Shown: one piece after another, positions 52,583 through 61,444 of the stretch
Position numbering within the stretch: the stretch's first letter is position 1
Layout: each line of letters begins with the position of its first letter
DNA from: Hymenobacter terrenus
GTDB lineage: Bacteria > Bacteroidota > Bacteroidia > Cytophagales > Hymenobacteraceae
NCBI RefSeq assembly: GCF_000972495.1
Contig: NZ_LATM01000005.1
Span: 124,001-188,000, forward strand
Reading direction: 5' to 3'
DNA: 64,000 nucleotides
Translations under genes and position numbers: made by a program
Notes under the pieces: generated by a model
Told to the model about the DNA's origin: nothing
Database searches by the model: none
What the model saw: the letters and a program-made list of their open reading frames with translations, nothing else

Positions 52583-52814
52583 TTTTCTGTCGCGCCGTGC
52601 CGGCGTTTTTCTGCTGCTGATAGCTTTGCTATTTCGCACCAGCCAGGCTTTGGCCCAAACATCCGATGCTCCTGAAATGGCGGATACGCTACGCGCCAAT
52701 GGCAAAATTTACGTGGTAGTAGCAGTAGTGGTCGTCATCGTGGCCGGCTTGCTGGCCTACCTCATTTCGCTCGACCGCAAAGTCAGCAAGCTTGAGCAGG
52801 AAATAAAAAAATAG
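52572..52814 (+). CDS. CcmD-like small membrane protein
   Basis: An 80-residue protein with a signal-like N-terminal hydrophobic stretch (GVFLLLIALLFRTSQALAQ), a short periplasmic link, one transmembrane helix (IYVVVAVVVVIVAGLLAYLI) and a charged C-terminal helix (SLDRKVSKLEQEIKK). This matches the CcmD family of Bacteroidota, an accessory that helps release holo-CcmE from CcmABC. Overlaps ccmC by 11 bases and is followed by ccmE after about 100 bases. Confidence 0.83.
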   Translation: MKINFLSRRAGVFLLLIALLFRTSQALAQTSDAPEMADTLRANGKIYVVVAVVVVIVAGLLAYLISLDRKVSKLEQEIKK

Positions 52815-52917
52815 CCGGGCACCCAACCCCGGCGCTAGCTGTTATCCTGCAAGCTGCTGGGGCCGCCCGCGCAACAATCAATCCGTGAAATCTCCACCAT
52901 TCGACTAAGTCCGTGAT

Positions 52918-53343
52918 ATGAAGAAGTCGCACCTTTTCGTTCTGGCCATCATCGCGGTGGCCGCCGCCATCATCCTCAGCACCACTGCTGATGCCAGCGT
53001 GTACGTCGGTTTCGGCGAGGCCCGGCAGCGAGCCGCCGAGGGCAACACCACCAAAGTACACGTAGTGGGCAAGCTCCCGCGCGACGCTCAGAAGCAACCC
53101 GTTGGCCTGGAATACGACCCTATGACGGACCCCAACTACTTTGCCTTCACTCTGGTCGACACAAACCGCGTGGCCCAGCGCGTGGTCTACAACAACCCTA
53201 AACCCCAGGATTTCGATGCCTCCGAGCAAGTCGTGATTACCGGGTGCATGAAAGGCCAGGTATTTATGGCCGATAATATTCTGCTGAAGTGCCCCAGCAA
53301 ATACGTGAAGAAGGACTTAAAAGGCGCCACAGCAGCTAACTAA
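52918..53343 (+). CDS. ccmE: Heme chaperone CcmE, cysteine variant
   Basis: A 141-residue periplasmic heme chaperone with one N-terminal membrane helix (LFVLAIIAVAAAIILSTTA) and an OB-fold (VHVVGKLPRD, YFAFTLVDTN, QVVITGCMKGQVFMADNILLKC). In classical CcmE heme is bound covalently by His in the motif HxxxY; here the corresponding residue is cysteine (LLKCPSKYV, CxxxY). Cysteine versions of CcmE are known from other bacteria and archaea, so this is not a defect. It lies between ccmD and an unknown secreted protein gene. Confidence 0.9.
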   Translation: MKKSHLFVLAIIAVAAAIILSTTADASVYVGFGEARQRAAEGNTTKVHVVGKLPRDAQKQPVGLEYDPMTDPNYFAFTLVDTNRVAQRVVYNNPKPQDFDASEQVVITGCMKGQVFMADNILLKCPSKYVKKDLKGATAAN

Positions 53344-53356
53344 TGCGGAATTGAGA

Positions 53357-54508
53357 ATGAGAAGTGACGGATTGGTTTTCTGCGTTGCCTGTTGCTTACA
53401 GCAGGTAAAGCACGGCCTGTTCGGCGCTTTGCTCCTTTTCCTCATTCCAGCCGTTGCTTCGGCTCAGGTGACCAACGACGACATCGAAAACCGGCGGTTA
53501 CTGCGGACTGAGGAAACCATTACCTCCACTACCACCGGCTGCACCGTGCAGCGCAGCTGCGTGGATGAGCGCCTCACCGGCAAGTGTATTGAATACCACA
53601 ACGACCAATGGTTTGAATTCACCCCTGCCGCTTCGGGCCGCTATTTTATCAACATCGGCGGGCAGAAATGCCGTGACGTCCGCGGCGTGCAGCTCGTGGT
53701 GCTCACGGGCAAGCCCTGCCAGCCCGCCACCTATCGGGTGCTAAGCTGCACCTCACTCGGCACGCAAGACGACGTATTTGTAACGCTGGACTCGTTGCAG
53801 GCCGGCAAGCCCTACTTGCTGGATGTGGACGGCTATCTGAAAGACTTTTGCCAGTTCTCGCTGCAGGTGAGCCGGCGTGCGGTGGGCATGCCCGTTAGCT
53901 ACTTTCCACCCAGCCCTACGCGGGTGCTGCCAACGGCCAGCCACACCGTAGAGCTTAGCTGGACGATACCCGACTCGCTGGCCATGGCCCCCGCCTGCCG
54001 GGTCATGCGCCGCGAGGTTCACCAATATCGCAGCACCGAAATACGCTTGGTGCCGGTGCGGCGCGACACCTACGGGCAACCTGAAATGAATTATACCGTG
54101 ACCGATACTCTCCCCGAACCGGGCACTTACGACTATCAGGTGGTCACGACCAAGGCCGATGCTGGCCCGGCCCCGGTTCGCCTGCGCCAGTGGTGGTACG
54201 CCTATGGCCCGGCCGCCACCCTGCCCGGCACCGCCGACCGCACCGTGCTGGAACTACCACTGCGCAAATACCCGGGCAATGCCCGGCTGTCAGTCGTCAT
54301 CACCAACCCGGCCAGCGGGCGGGTACTGCTGGCCCGCCAACTCGTCAATCAACCCGCCAATCGGCGGCAGGCAGAAGTGCCCGTCCGCAAATGGCAGGAG
54401 GCCGGCATCGAAAAGATTGCTGTCGAAATCACTTGTCATCCGCCACGAGGTCACTTTTTCACCGATAAGCTGTTGTTAGCTCTGCCGCCCCAAGCGGCGC
54501 TGCGGTAA
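53357..54508 (+). CDS. Secreted cysteine-rich protein of unknown function in the ccm cluster
   Basis: A 383-residue protein that I cannot name. An N-terminal signal peptide (GLFGALLLFLIPAVASAQ, after a hydrophilic start) is followed by a domain (about 45-175) with many cysteines (TTGCTVQRSCVDERLTGKC, GGQKCRDVRG, GKPCQPATY, LSCTSLG, DFCQFSL) and a PPC-like beta pattern (QWFEFTPAASGRYFINI, PYLLDVDGYLKDF), then an FN3-like region (VELSWTIPDS ... YDYQVVTTKADAG) and an end domain with paired cysteines (ITCHPPRG). It sits 13 bases after ccmE and just before ccmF, whose promoter overlaps its end. No CxxCH motif is present, so it is not a c-type cytochrome. Confidence 0.75.
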   Translation: MRSDGLVFCVACCLQQVKHGLFGALLLFLIPAVASAQVTNDDIENRRLLRTEETITSTTTGCTVQRSCVDERLTGKCIEYHNDQWFEFTPAASGRYFINIGGQKCRDVRGVQLVVLTGKPCQPATYRVLSCTSLGTQDDVFVTLDSLQAGKPYLLDVDGYLKDFCQFSLQVSRRAVGMPVSYFPPSPTRVLPTASHTVELSWTIPDSLAMAPACRVMRREVHQYRSTEIRLVPVRRDTYGQPEMNYTVTDTLPEPGTYDYQVVTTKADAGPAPVRLRQWWYAYGPAATLPGTADRTVLELPLRKYPGNARLSVVITNPASGRVLLARQLVNQPANRRQAEVPVRKWQEAGIEKIAVEITCHPPRGHFFTDKLLLALPPQAALR

Positions 54509-54513
54509 ATTTG
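54506..54513 (+). promoter_or_regulatory. Probable internal promoter before ccmF
   Basis: TAAATTTG matches TAnnTTTG exactly, overlaps the stop codon of the preceding gene, and ends 17 bases before the ccmF ATG. Confidence 0.5.
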
Positions 54514-54530
54514 CCCGATATTCTCTGCTT

Positions 54531-57134
54531 ATGAACTTACTAATAGGAAACATCGGCCATCTGAGCGTCATCATTGCCTTCGCGGCAGCGCTGGTGGCAG
54601 CCTACAGCTACTTCCAGGCCACGCAAGGCCGGGCGCTCGGCGACAATGACGCCAGCTGGCTGCGCATCGCGCGCGGGGCCTTTTTCGTGCACGGAGCGGC
54701 AGTGCTATCGGTGATATTCTGCTTGTTCAACATCATCCACGCCCACCGCTACGAGTACTACTACGCCTGGAGCCACAGCTCGAACCACCTGCCGGTGGAG
54801 TACATGATTTCCTGCTTTTGGGAAGGCCAGGAAGGCAGCTTCCTACTCTGGATTTTCTGGCATGTAGTGCTGGGTTTCTGCATCATGCGCTTCAACCGCC
54901 AGTGGGAAGCGCCGGTGATGGCCATATTCAGCGGCGTGCAGCTGTTTCTGGTGAGCATGATTCTGGGCGTGGTGCTCGGGGGGGTGAAGGTGGGTTCGTC
55001 GCCTTTCATCCTGCTGCGTGATTTCCTCACCGATCTGCCGGTATTCAAGCTGAATCCCAACTTCGTGCCCAAGGACGGCACCGGCCTCAACGCCCTGCTA
55101 CAGAACTACTGGATGGTAATTCACCCGCCCACGCTGTTCCTGGGCTTTGCGCTCACGCTGGTGCCGTTTGCCTTCGCTATTGCCGCGCTCTGGAAAAAGG
55201 AGCTCACCGCCTGGGTTAAGCCGGCGTTGCCCTGGACGCTCATTGGCGGCGGCGTGCTGGGCGTGGGCGTGATGATGGGCGCCTACTGGGCCTACGAGAC
55301 GCTGAACTTCGGCGGTTATTGGAACTGGGACCCCGTGGAAAACGCCGTATACATTCCGTGGCTCGTGCTGGTGGCTTCGCTGCACGGCCTGGTGCTGTGG
55401 CAGAAGCGCCGTACCGGCCTGCGCACCGCGTTTGCCCTGGTGGTAGCCACGTTTGTGTTGATTTTGTACGCTACTTTCCTCACCCGGAGCGGCGTGCTCG
55501 GCAATGCCTCCGTGCACTCATTCACCGATTTGGGCCTCTCGGGCCAGCTGCTGATTTACCTGGGCGCCTTCACCGTGCTGGCCATCGCGCTGCTGGTATG
55601 GCGCTGGAAAGAAATTCCCATCTCCGAGAAAGAGCTGACCGCCTACAACCCCGAGCTATGGGTATTCGTGGGGGCTACGGTGCTGTGCCTGGGCGCTTTC
55701 CAGGTGCTGTTCACCACTAGCATTCCAGTTTATAATTCCTTCATGGGCCTGTTGGGCATCAAAACCAACTTGGCCCTGCCCGCCGACCAGATTGCCCACT
55801 ACTCCAAGCTACAGCTCTGGATGGGCGTGTTTGTGGCCCTGCTCTCTGGCCTGGCCCAAATCATGTGGTGGCAGCGCAACAACAAGGATACGCTCGTTAA
55901 CTCCCTGACCGCGCCTACGCTGCTCACACTGCTGGGCACAGCCTTGGTGGTGCTGCTGGTGCGCTACAACGGCCTCACTATTTCGCCGGCCTACGTGGTG
56001 CTGACCTTGGCGGGCCTGTTTGGGGTGCTGGCCAACTTCAGCACCATCTTCAACCTGCTGCGGCGCGGCATTCGCCTCTCGGGCGGCGCGGTGGCTCACC
56101 TCGGCATCGCCCTGATGCTACTGGGCATTCTGGCTTCGGCGGGTTATTCCAACATCATTTCGCGCAACGTCTCGGGCCTGCTCTATTCGCGGGACTTCGA
56201 CGAGGACCTGAACCGCGACAATGTGCTGCTGTGGCGCAACGAGACCACGCCCATGCAAGGCTACGAACTTACCTACACCGGCCAGTACTTCGATGTGCCC
56301 GGCGTGCCCGGCTACGTCGATAAGCAGTACCTCTTCCGCACCGATGACGACTACAAGGCCCTGGCCCGTGCCCCCATCATCAGCGGCGGCAAAACTTATT
56401 ATAAGACGGGTGATACAGTCGACATCCTGCCCGAAAACACCTATTACCGCATCAATTACAAAGACCGGAAGTCCGGCGAGCAGTTCACGCTCTACCCGAG
56501 GGCGCAGGTGAATGAGGAGATGGGTGGCCTGCTGGCATCTCCTGCCATCAAGAAATTCTGGGGTCACGACATCTATACCCACATTAGCTCGGTGCTCGAC
56601 CCGCGCAAGGAAAAGCCGTGGAGCGAGGCTAAGGAGCACGTTCTGAGCGTGGGCGACACCATCTACCTAAACGACTATTTCGCCGTATTCCGGGCCATCG
56701 AGCCGGCCCACGAAACCGCTGGCCTCAACTTGCAGAAAGGCGACCTTGCCCTGCAGGCCGATATGATTGTGTACGGTGAAAAGCGCCAGTACCATTGCCA
56801 CCCGGTATTTGTGGTCCGCAACCGCATGGTGGGCCGCGTGCCCGACGAAGTAGAGGACCTCGGCGTGCGCGTCAGCCTCAACAGTATCGACCCGGTGGCA
56901 GGCAAATTTACTTTTGCCGTGAGCACCACCCAAAAGGACTACGTCATCCTCAAAGCCATGGACAAGCCCTTCATCAACCTCCTCTGGAGTGGCACCCTGC
57001 TCATGGCCCTCGGCTTCGGCCTGAGCTTGCGGCAGCGCGGCGGCAAAGGCGCCGTAGTGGCCGAAGCCGCGCTCGAAGCAGAAACGCCAGCCGAGGCCAG
57101 CAGCCGAACGGCAAGGCCCCAGCCGGTGGGGTAA
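54531..57134 (+). CDS. ccmF: Cytochrome c maturation protein CcmF
   Basis: An 867-residue polytopic heme lyase that attaches heme to apocytochrome c. About 14 helices; the WWD domain is GYWNWDPVENAVYIPWLVLV (starting from FGGYWNWDP), with the conserved histidines in LHGLVLWQKRRTG, NYWMVIHPPTLFLGF and SVHSFTDLG. ISCFWEGQEGSFLLWIFWH near residue 95 is the typical upstream segment. The C-terminal third includes a large periplasmic domain (about 550-810: LLYSRDFDEDLNRDNVLL, YTGQYFDVPGVPGYVD) and a last helix (FINLLWSGTLLMALGFGLSL). It is the last gene of the ccm cluster; ccmG/H homologues are not seen here. Confidence 0.95.
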   Translation: MNLLIGNIGHLSVIIAFAAALVAAYSYFQATQGRALGDNDASWLRIARGAFFVHGAAVLSVIFCLFNIIHAHRYEYYYAWSHSSNHLPVEYMISCFWEGQEGSFLLWIFWHVVLGFCIMRFNRQWEAPVMAIFSGVQLFLVSMILGVVLGGVKVGSSPFILLRDFLTDLPVFKLNPNFVPKDGTGLNALLQNYWMVIHPPTLFLGFALTLVPFAFAIAALWKKELTAWVKPALPWTLIGGGVLGVGVMMGAYWAYETLNFGGYWNWDPVENAVYIPWLVLVASLHGLVLWQKRRTGLRTAFALVVATFVLILYATFLTRSGVLGNASVHSFTDLGLSGQLLIYLGAFTVLAIALLVWRWKEIPISEKELTAYNPELWVFVGATVLCLGAFQVLFTTSIPVYNSFMGLLGIKTNLALPADQIAHYSKLQLWMGVFVALLSGLAQIMWWQRNNKDTLVNSLTAPTLLTLLGTALVVLLVRYNGLTISPAYVVLTLAGLFGVLANFSTIFNLLRRGIRLSGGAVAHLGIALMLLGILASAGYSNIISRNVSGLLYSRDFDEDLNRDNVLLWRNETTPMQGYELTYTGQYFDVPGVPGYVDKQYLFRTDDDYKALARAPIISGGKTYYKTGDTVDILPENTYYRINYKDRKSGEQFTLYPRAQVNEEMGGLLASPAIKKFWGHDIYTHISSVLDPRKEKPWSEAKEHVLSVGDTIYLNDYFAVFRAIEPAHETAGLNLQKGDLALQADMIVYGEKRQYHCHPVFVVRNRMVGRVPDEVEDLGVRVSLNSIDPVAGKFTFAVSTTQKDYVILKAMDKPFINLLWSGTLLMALGFGLSLRQRGGKGAVVAEAALEAETPAEASSRTARPQPVG

Positions 57135-57162
57135 CCAGCCTACCATTACGTTACATCCCCCC

Positions 57163-57198
57163 ACAAAAGGCCGCCCCAGCAATGGAGCGGCCTTTTGT
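57163..57198 (+). terminator. Terminator after ccmF
   Basis: Stem ACAAAAGGCCGC / GCGGCCTTTTGT (12 bp, 12-base loop) starts 28 bases beyond the ccmF stop codon. Confidence 0.9.
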
Positions 57199-57263
57199 AT
57201 TGCTCATCATCCGCAGCCGAAGGCTTGCCCGGCTCGTCCGGCCTTGCCAACAGTATTGAACAC

Positions 57264-57452
57264 CTTGCCAGACCTTCTGGTCGACTTGCCGCAGCTTCCG
57301 GTTGACTTGCCAGACCTTCCGGATGGCTTGCCGGACCTTCCCGACAGCTTGCCGGACCTTCCCGACAGCTTGCCGGAGCTTCTGGATGGCTTGCCGGACC
57401 TTTCGGTCGACTTGCCGCGCCTTCCGGTTGACTTGCCGGAGCTTCCGGACGA
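57264..57452. repeat. Second tandem array of nine 21-bp units
   Basis: Nine consecutive units of exactly 21 bases with no indels, each beginning CTTGCC (pattern CTTGCCGGACCTTCCGGnnGA, with units 4 and 5 identical). Degenerate units flank both sides. A six-unit higher-order copy is visible: units 1-2 resemble units 7-8, and 3 resembles 6 and 9. Most units can form a small CCGGA/TCCGG hairpin. In one frame it reads as a seven-residue repeat LPDLPDG/LPVD. The array lies between two terminators (57163-57198 and 57478-57507) in the ccmF/adhesin gap, which otherwise holds nothing I can identify. Sequence is unrelated to the array at 12379. Confidence 0.92.
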
Positions 57453-57477
57453 CTTGTTGCCAGCTACTGCCCCAACA

Positions 57478-57507
57478 AAAAAGGCCGCCCGGTTGGGCGG
57501 CCTTTTT
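57478..57507. terminator. Bidirectional terminator
   Basis: A perfect stem AAAAAGGCCGCCC / GGGCGGCCTTTTT with a four-base loop. It lies 27 bases beyond the stop codon of the minus-strand adhesin gene and beyond the 21-bp array on the plus strand. Confidence 0.92.
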
Positions 57508-57533
57508 GCCGAAAAGGAAGTAATAGCCGAAGC

Positions 57534-60500
57534 CTACTTCACTATCGAAATCTGCTGCATGGTGTACTCTTCACCGTTGCGCACTTTCAGGCTGTAGATG
57601 CCCGAAGCGAGCGACGACAGGTTCACCTCGCTCCGGAAGTTATCCTTGGCGGTGCCCACGTATACGCGCTGACCCAGCGTATTGGTCACTTCTACGCTCA
57701 ACGCCTGCTTGGCATTAGCGCCGCGAATCTCCAAGTTGAATACGCCGGAAACCGACGGGTTCGGGAACACGCTCACGGCACGCTTCAGCGCCTCCGAAGT
57801 AGCCAGCGGACCAGCGCTAATCGTCACGTCGTCCACGGCCAGGAAGCCTTGGTCGCCGGCGCTGATGGCGTGGAAACCCACGTAGAACGTGCCCGTGGCG
57901 CTGGGGGTGATGTCGAGCACAGCCGGCGTGCTGGCATTGTTTGCCAACGCATAAGCCGAATTGGCAATAGCATTATTGGTGAACAACGTAGTGGTCTGGC
58001 CAGCTGGCGTAGTAGCCGTGCCGTATTTTACTTCCAACGCGTTAGTGTAAGTATTGCCACCCGTGGCAACAGGTCCACGATAGGAGAATGACAGGCGGTA
58101 GCGCTGGGTGCTGTTCAAGCTCAGAGCTGGGGTAAAGAACCAATCGTTGGCAGTAACCGTGGGGTCAGCGCTATTAAACACATACACCATGGCGTTAGGA
58201 CCCGACTGCGCGATGCTGGTCGAATTGGGAACAGTGCTCACCGAGCCGCGTGGCTGCCACGTGAAGCCGTCGCTGTTCAAATCGGCCACAGTAACGCCGC
58301 AGGGCAACGTCTGGCCTGGGGCTACTACGTCGAAGTTCTGCGTGTAAGGGAATGCGGTAATAGTGGGCGCCACGCAAGCCGTAGTGCTACGTACCGGCCC
58401 AGCCAGGGCGCTTTGGTCGGTAGCGCTGCAAATGGTACGGATGTAGAAATCATACGTAGTGGCGCCCGTCAGGCCGGTCAGCGTGTAGCTTGTGCCGGTG
58501 AAGGTAGGCGAGGTGCTGCTAGTGGCGCCCGGCGTAAAGCCCTGCGGACCATACACAATCTGATAGCCGATAGCCCCGGTCACGCCCGTGAACGAGAACG
58601 ACACTGAGGTAGTCGTGCTGGTTGTTACGGCAAAGCTTGTGGGCACGAGGCAGGTAGCGGGGGTAGCTGTTTCTACTTCCAGCATGTAACGCACGTTACT
58701 GCCGCTCGCCGCAATATCCGAAGGAGCAAAAGTAGGAGCGATACCAACGTTGAAGAAGGTGCCGGTCCGCAATGGGGTTTCGTTCTGATAACCCATGGGG
58801 AATACCGTAGGAGTAGTAGTGCCAGCGGGTACCACCTGCGCCAAGCCCACCAGGAAGTCACCCGCTGGCACATTACCCGCTAGGTTGAAGGTGCGCAGCC
58901 GGCCCAAATCAGCCGTAGTAATGACGTAGTCAGCCGAGCGGGCAATCAGGGCCCCGGTCGTGGCATTCAGTATTACGCCATACACGGTGCTGTTCGACGT
59001 TACCAAATTGGGGTCGTTGCCGATTACAGCTCGTACGGCGGTCACGTCCCGTGGTGCGTTCACGGTGAATTTACCGGTAAAAGCAACCGTCCGTACGGCC
59101 GCTTGTGAGGGGAATCCTACGCTGCTAGCCTGCGCTACCCCCGGCTTGATAAACGAAAACAAGGTGGGGCTGGTAGCCATCGTCTCGGCTACCGAGTTGT
59201 TGCCGTTGTTGTCATCGCCAGGCAGCGTCACTGTCACTGTGTTGGCGCCCACGTTGGGCAGGCTGATGTTAGTAAAGTTCACAGCAGCCGTGCCGCTCAC
59301 AGCTAGCGAGGGCAGCGTTTGGGTTTGCGTGTAAGTGTTAGCACCGCTGATGGTAAGGGTCACCACCGTAGGAGTAGTCACGGCTGCCACCCCGGCATTG
59401 CGCACCACAGCCCGCAGGCTGAAAGGGTTGCCCACGGGCACTGCTATCGAGCCGTAGCCTTGGATTTCATTCACGGCGACGTCGTTATTAGCTGGGGCAG
59501 CTGTCACGGCTTCCAGCATATACTTGTTGGCCCTACCAGCGGTAGTAGAAATGTCGGTGGGTGCTCCGCCCGTAACGGAGAGTTGATAGAAGGTGCCTGG
59601 GCGGGTCGGCGTTTCGTTTTGCACGCCCATGGGGAAGAAGCCAGCCGCGCCGTTACTGGCCGGCGATATCTGCACCATGCCCACCATGAAACTACCTGCT
59701 GGTACGGTTATCGGCGAAGAAAGCGTGAACGTATGGATGACGTTGACATCAGCCGCCGTCACCACGAAATTGGGCGAACGGCCAATGATGGCGCCGGATA
59801 CCGGGTCTACTACCACGGCGTATAGTGTCTCGCCCACCGTCGTCTTTTGAGTGGGAGGAATAGGGGGCGCGTCGGCAATAAAGGCGCGGACGGCTGTAAT
59901 CGAACGAGCAGTGCTCAGAAAAAATTTAGCGCCAAAACCAGCCTCCGAGCCCGACGCAAATCCTACGGCACTGGCCGACCCAAGGCCCGGCGAGATGTAG
60001 GAGAACGTCGTCGGATTCACCACTTGGGTTTCTGCCGATGAGTTGTTCGTATTATTATCGTCGCTGGGTACCGAAACCGTGACGGTATTTGTGCCTTGGT
60101 TGGTGGGCGTGTAGGCCGCGAAGGTCACCGTCGTCGTCGCGCCCGGTGCCAACGAGGCCACGGTCTGCGTGTTGGTAGAAGTATTGGCCCCCGTCACGCT
60201 CAGCGTAACCGCCAAGTTAGTCAAGGCATTAGTACCACTGTTGCTGACGATAGCACTCACCGTTTGGGGTGCTGCGCCAGGCTCCGCTATTTGGTTGACG
60301 GTGTATACCTGGGTGACCCCAGCATCGTTGGGCAGCGCGGGGACGAACCGATAAGTACGCCCGTTATCTGGTGGTACCGCTTGGCGGAAGTTAAACGCCC
60401 CCGAGGCACCAGCCGCAACCGGACCCGAGGCAAAAGCAACGGCCGCATCGCCCCAAGGGCTGGCCGACCCTTTGGTCAGGCGCAGGATTTGAGTAGTGCC

Positions 60501-61202
60501 ATTACCTGAGCCCTTTATCCCTACCTGCGCATACTTGAAGTTATTGTTGGCTGCGGCAGCCGGCGTAGTTGGGCCATACACAAACTCCACAGTGCCATTG
60601 GCCTCATACAACCGCACTTGGAAGGAGCTATTAGCATACTGTGTCAGGACGGCTGCCTGGCCTGCTGCTGCTGCCTGAGACTTATCAGCTACGTTTTTCC
60701 ACTGAATGGTGCATATCCGGCTACCTGCCGTGCCTGTAGTGGCCACGCGGTATTCAGCGGGGCTTGTACCCGCCGTCAGGTCAAAGTTGAAAGGTGCAAG
60801 CAGGTTCACATCACCCGCCGCCGTGCCCAACAGAGCACCGCCACTATTAAACTGTGAATAGAGCGAGTACAAGTCCACAGTGGGAGCTGTCATTCCAGCC
60901 GCCGAGCCAAGCTTTAAAAACCCGTTCGTATTCAGAATGAACCGGTCCATAGTTGCGCCATTGTAGGCGAAATTGAACCCGATGAGCTGCTCGGCCGAGT
61001 TAGCATCATCACTGTTGGCGGTGGTGATGACCGTACCCGCTGTGCCTAGGTCAGTGTAAGTACTAAGCAGGTTTTGCGCATTCGTCAACGGGTAGTTGAG
61101 CGTTTGTGCGTGCGCAACGGAAGCTCCGCTCGCCAGCACCGCAGCCACGGCTAACTGCCGCACACGCGAGGATAGCCCCGGGTAATTGTAGGTGTGTTTC
61201 AT
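57534..61202 (-). CDS. Giant secreted T9SS protein with repeated CARDB-like domains, FN3 and sorting domain
   Basis: A 1222-residue extracellular protein, start at ATG 61202 (MKHTYNYPGLSSRVRQLAV...; signal ends AHAQ). An N-terminal lectin-like domain (about 35-260: IGFNFAYNGATMDRFILNTN, TIQWKNVADKS, FQVRLYEANGTVEFVYG) is followed by three CARDB-type adhesion domains with similar repeats (VSIPSDDNNTNNSSAET-like ends, GDDNNGNNSVAET, preceded by NxGTNxVTV) alternating with DUF-like beta domains (AVRAFIADAPPIPP; GVILNATTGALIARS), an FN3 domain (SFAVTTSTTTSVSFSFTGV), a cleaved-adhesin-type jelly-roll (TQNFDVVAPGQTLPCG) and a type A sorting domain (VSVFPNPSVSGVFNLEIRG). A surface adhesin role is likely, substrate unknown. 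Codon use is normal. Confidence 0.87.
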   Translation of the reverse strand: MKHTYNYPGLSSRVRQLAVAAVLASGASVAHAQTLNYPLTNAQNLLSTYTDLGTAGTVITTANSDDANSAEQLIGFNFAYNGATMDRFILNTNGFLKLGSAAGMTAPTVDLYSLYSQFNSGGALLGTAAGDVNLLAPFNFDLTAGTSPAEYRVATTGTAGSRICTIQWKNVADKSQAAAAGQAAVLTQYANSSFQVRLYEANGTVEFVYGPTTPAAAANNNFKYAQVGIKGSGNGTTQILRLTKGSASPWGDAAVAFASGPVAAGASGAFNFRQAVPPDNGRTYRFVPALPNDAGVTQVYTVNQIAEPGAAPQTVSAIVSNSGTNALTNLAVTLSVTGANTSTNTQTVASLAPGATTTVTFAAYTPTNQGTNTVTVSVPSDDNNTNNSSAETQVVNPTTFSYISPGLGSASAVGFASGSEAGFGAKFFLSTARSITAVRAFIADAPPIPPTQKTTVGETLYAVVVDPVSGAIIGRSPNFVVTAADVNVIHTFTLSSPITVPAGSFMVGMVQISPASNGAAGFFPMGVQNETPTRPGTFYQLSVTGGAPTDISTTAGRANKYMLEAVTAAPANNDVAVNEIQGYGSIAVPVGNPFSLRAVVRNAGVAAVTTPTVVTLTISGANTYTQTQTLPSLAVSGTAAVNFTNISLPNVGANTVTVTLPGDDNNGNNSVAETMATSPTLFSFIKPGVAQASSVGFPSQAAVRTVAFTGKFTVNAPRDVTAVRAVIGNDPNLVTSNSTVYGVILNATTGALIARSADYVITTADLGRLRTFNLAGNVPAGDFLVGLAQVVPAGTTTPTVFPMGYQNETPLRTGTFFNVGIAPTFAPSDIAASGSNVRYMLEVETATPATCLVPTSFAVTTSTTTSVSFSFTGVTGAIGYQIVYGPQGFTPGATSSTSPTFTGTSYTLTGLTGATTYDFYIRTICSATDQSALAGPVRSTTACVAPTITAFPYTQNFDVVAPGQTLPCGVTVADLNSDGFTWQPRGSVSTVPNSTSIAQSGPNAMVYVFNSADPTVTANDWFFTPALSLNSTQRYRLSFSYRGPVATGGNTYTNALEVKYGTATTPAGQTTTLFTNNAIANSAYALANNASTPAVLDITPSATGTFYVGFHAISAGDQGFLAVDDVTISAGPLATSEALKRAVSVFPNPSVSGVFNLEIRGANAKQALSVEVTNTLGQRVYVGTAKDNFRSEVNLSSLASGIYSLKVRNGEEYTMQQISIVK

Positions 61203-61430
61203 ACAGGATTTTTGAATGGGGGGGGTGTTCGAAAAAGTTGAAAAAGGGAAATGAGCCATGTGGTACTGGATAGGCACGACCGTAACCACGGACTATCCAA
61301 TAGTTTTGAGCTTACAAGTTGCTAATTTTTTAGCATAAATAGCCAACCACGATTCTTTATTGAGGCATTTTTGTCTTTATCGAACCCAGACCAGAACATC
61401 ACAAGCCCTGCCCGACCATCCTTAGCTCCT

Positions 61431-61438
61431 TACTTTTG
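61431..61438 (+). promoter_or_regulatory. Promoter -7 box of the DUF2520 gene
   Basis: TACTTTTG matches TAnnTTTG exactly and ends only six bases before the ATG at 61445, so the transcript would start at or just before the start codon. Confidence 0.5.
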
Positions 61439-61444
61439 GTCGAT

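Noticed and set aside
52918..53343. Broken ccmE because the heme histidine is missing
   Set aside because: The CxxxY version is a known natural form and the rest of the protein is intact, so it is treated as a variant.
57244..57597. Open frame over the second array (LPDLPDG repeat) as a gene
   Set aside because: It starts between two terminators, runs through the second terminator and then antisense into the adhesin gene. No promoter seen.
60096..60509. Plus-strand open frames across the adhesin gene
   Set aside because: Antisense of a repetitive Thr/Ala-rich gene, with no sensible start or motif.
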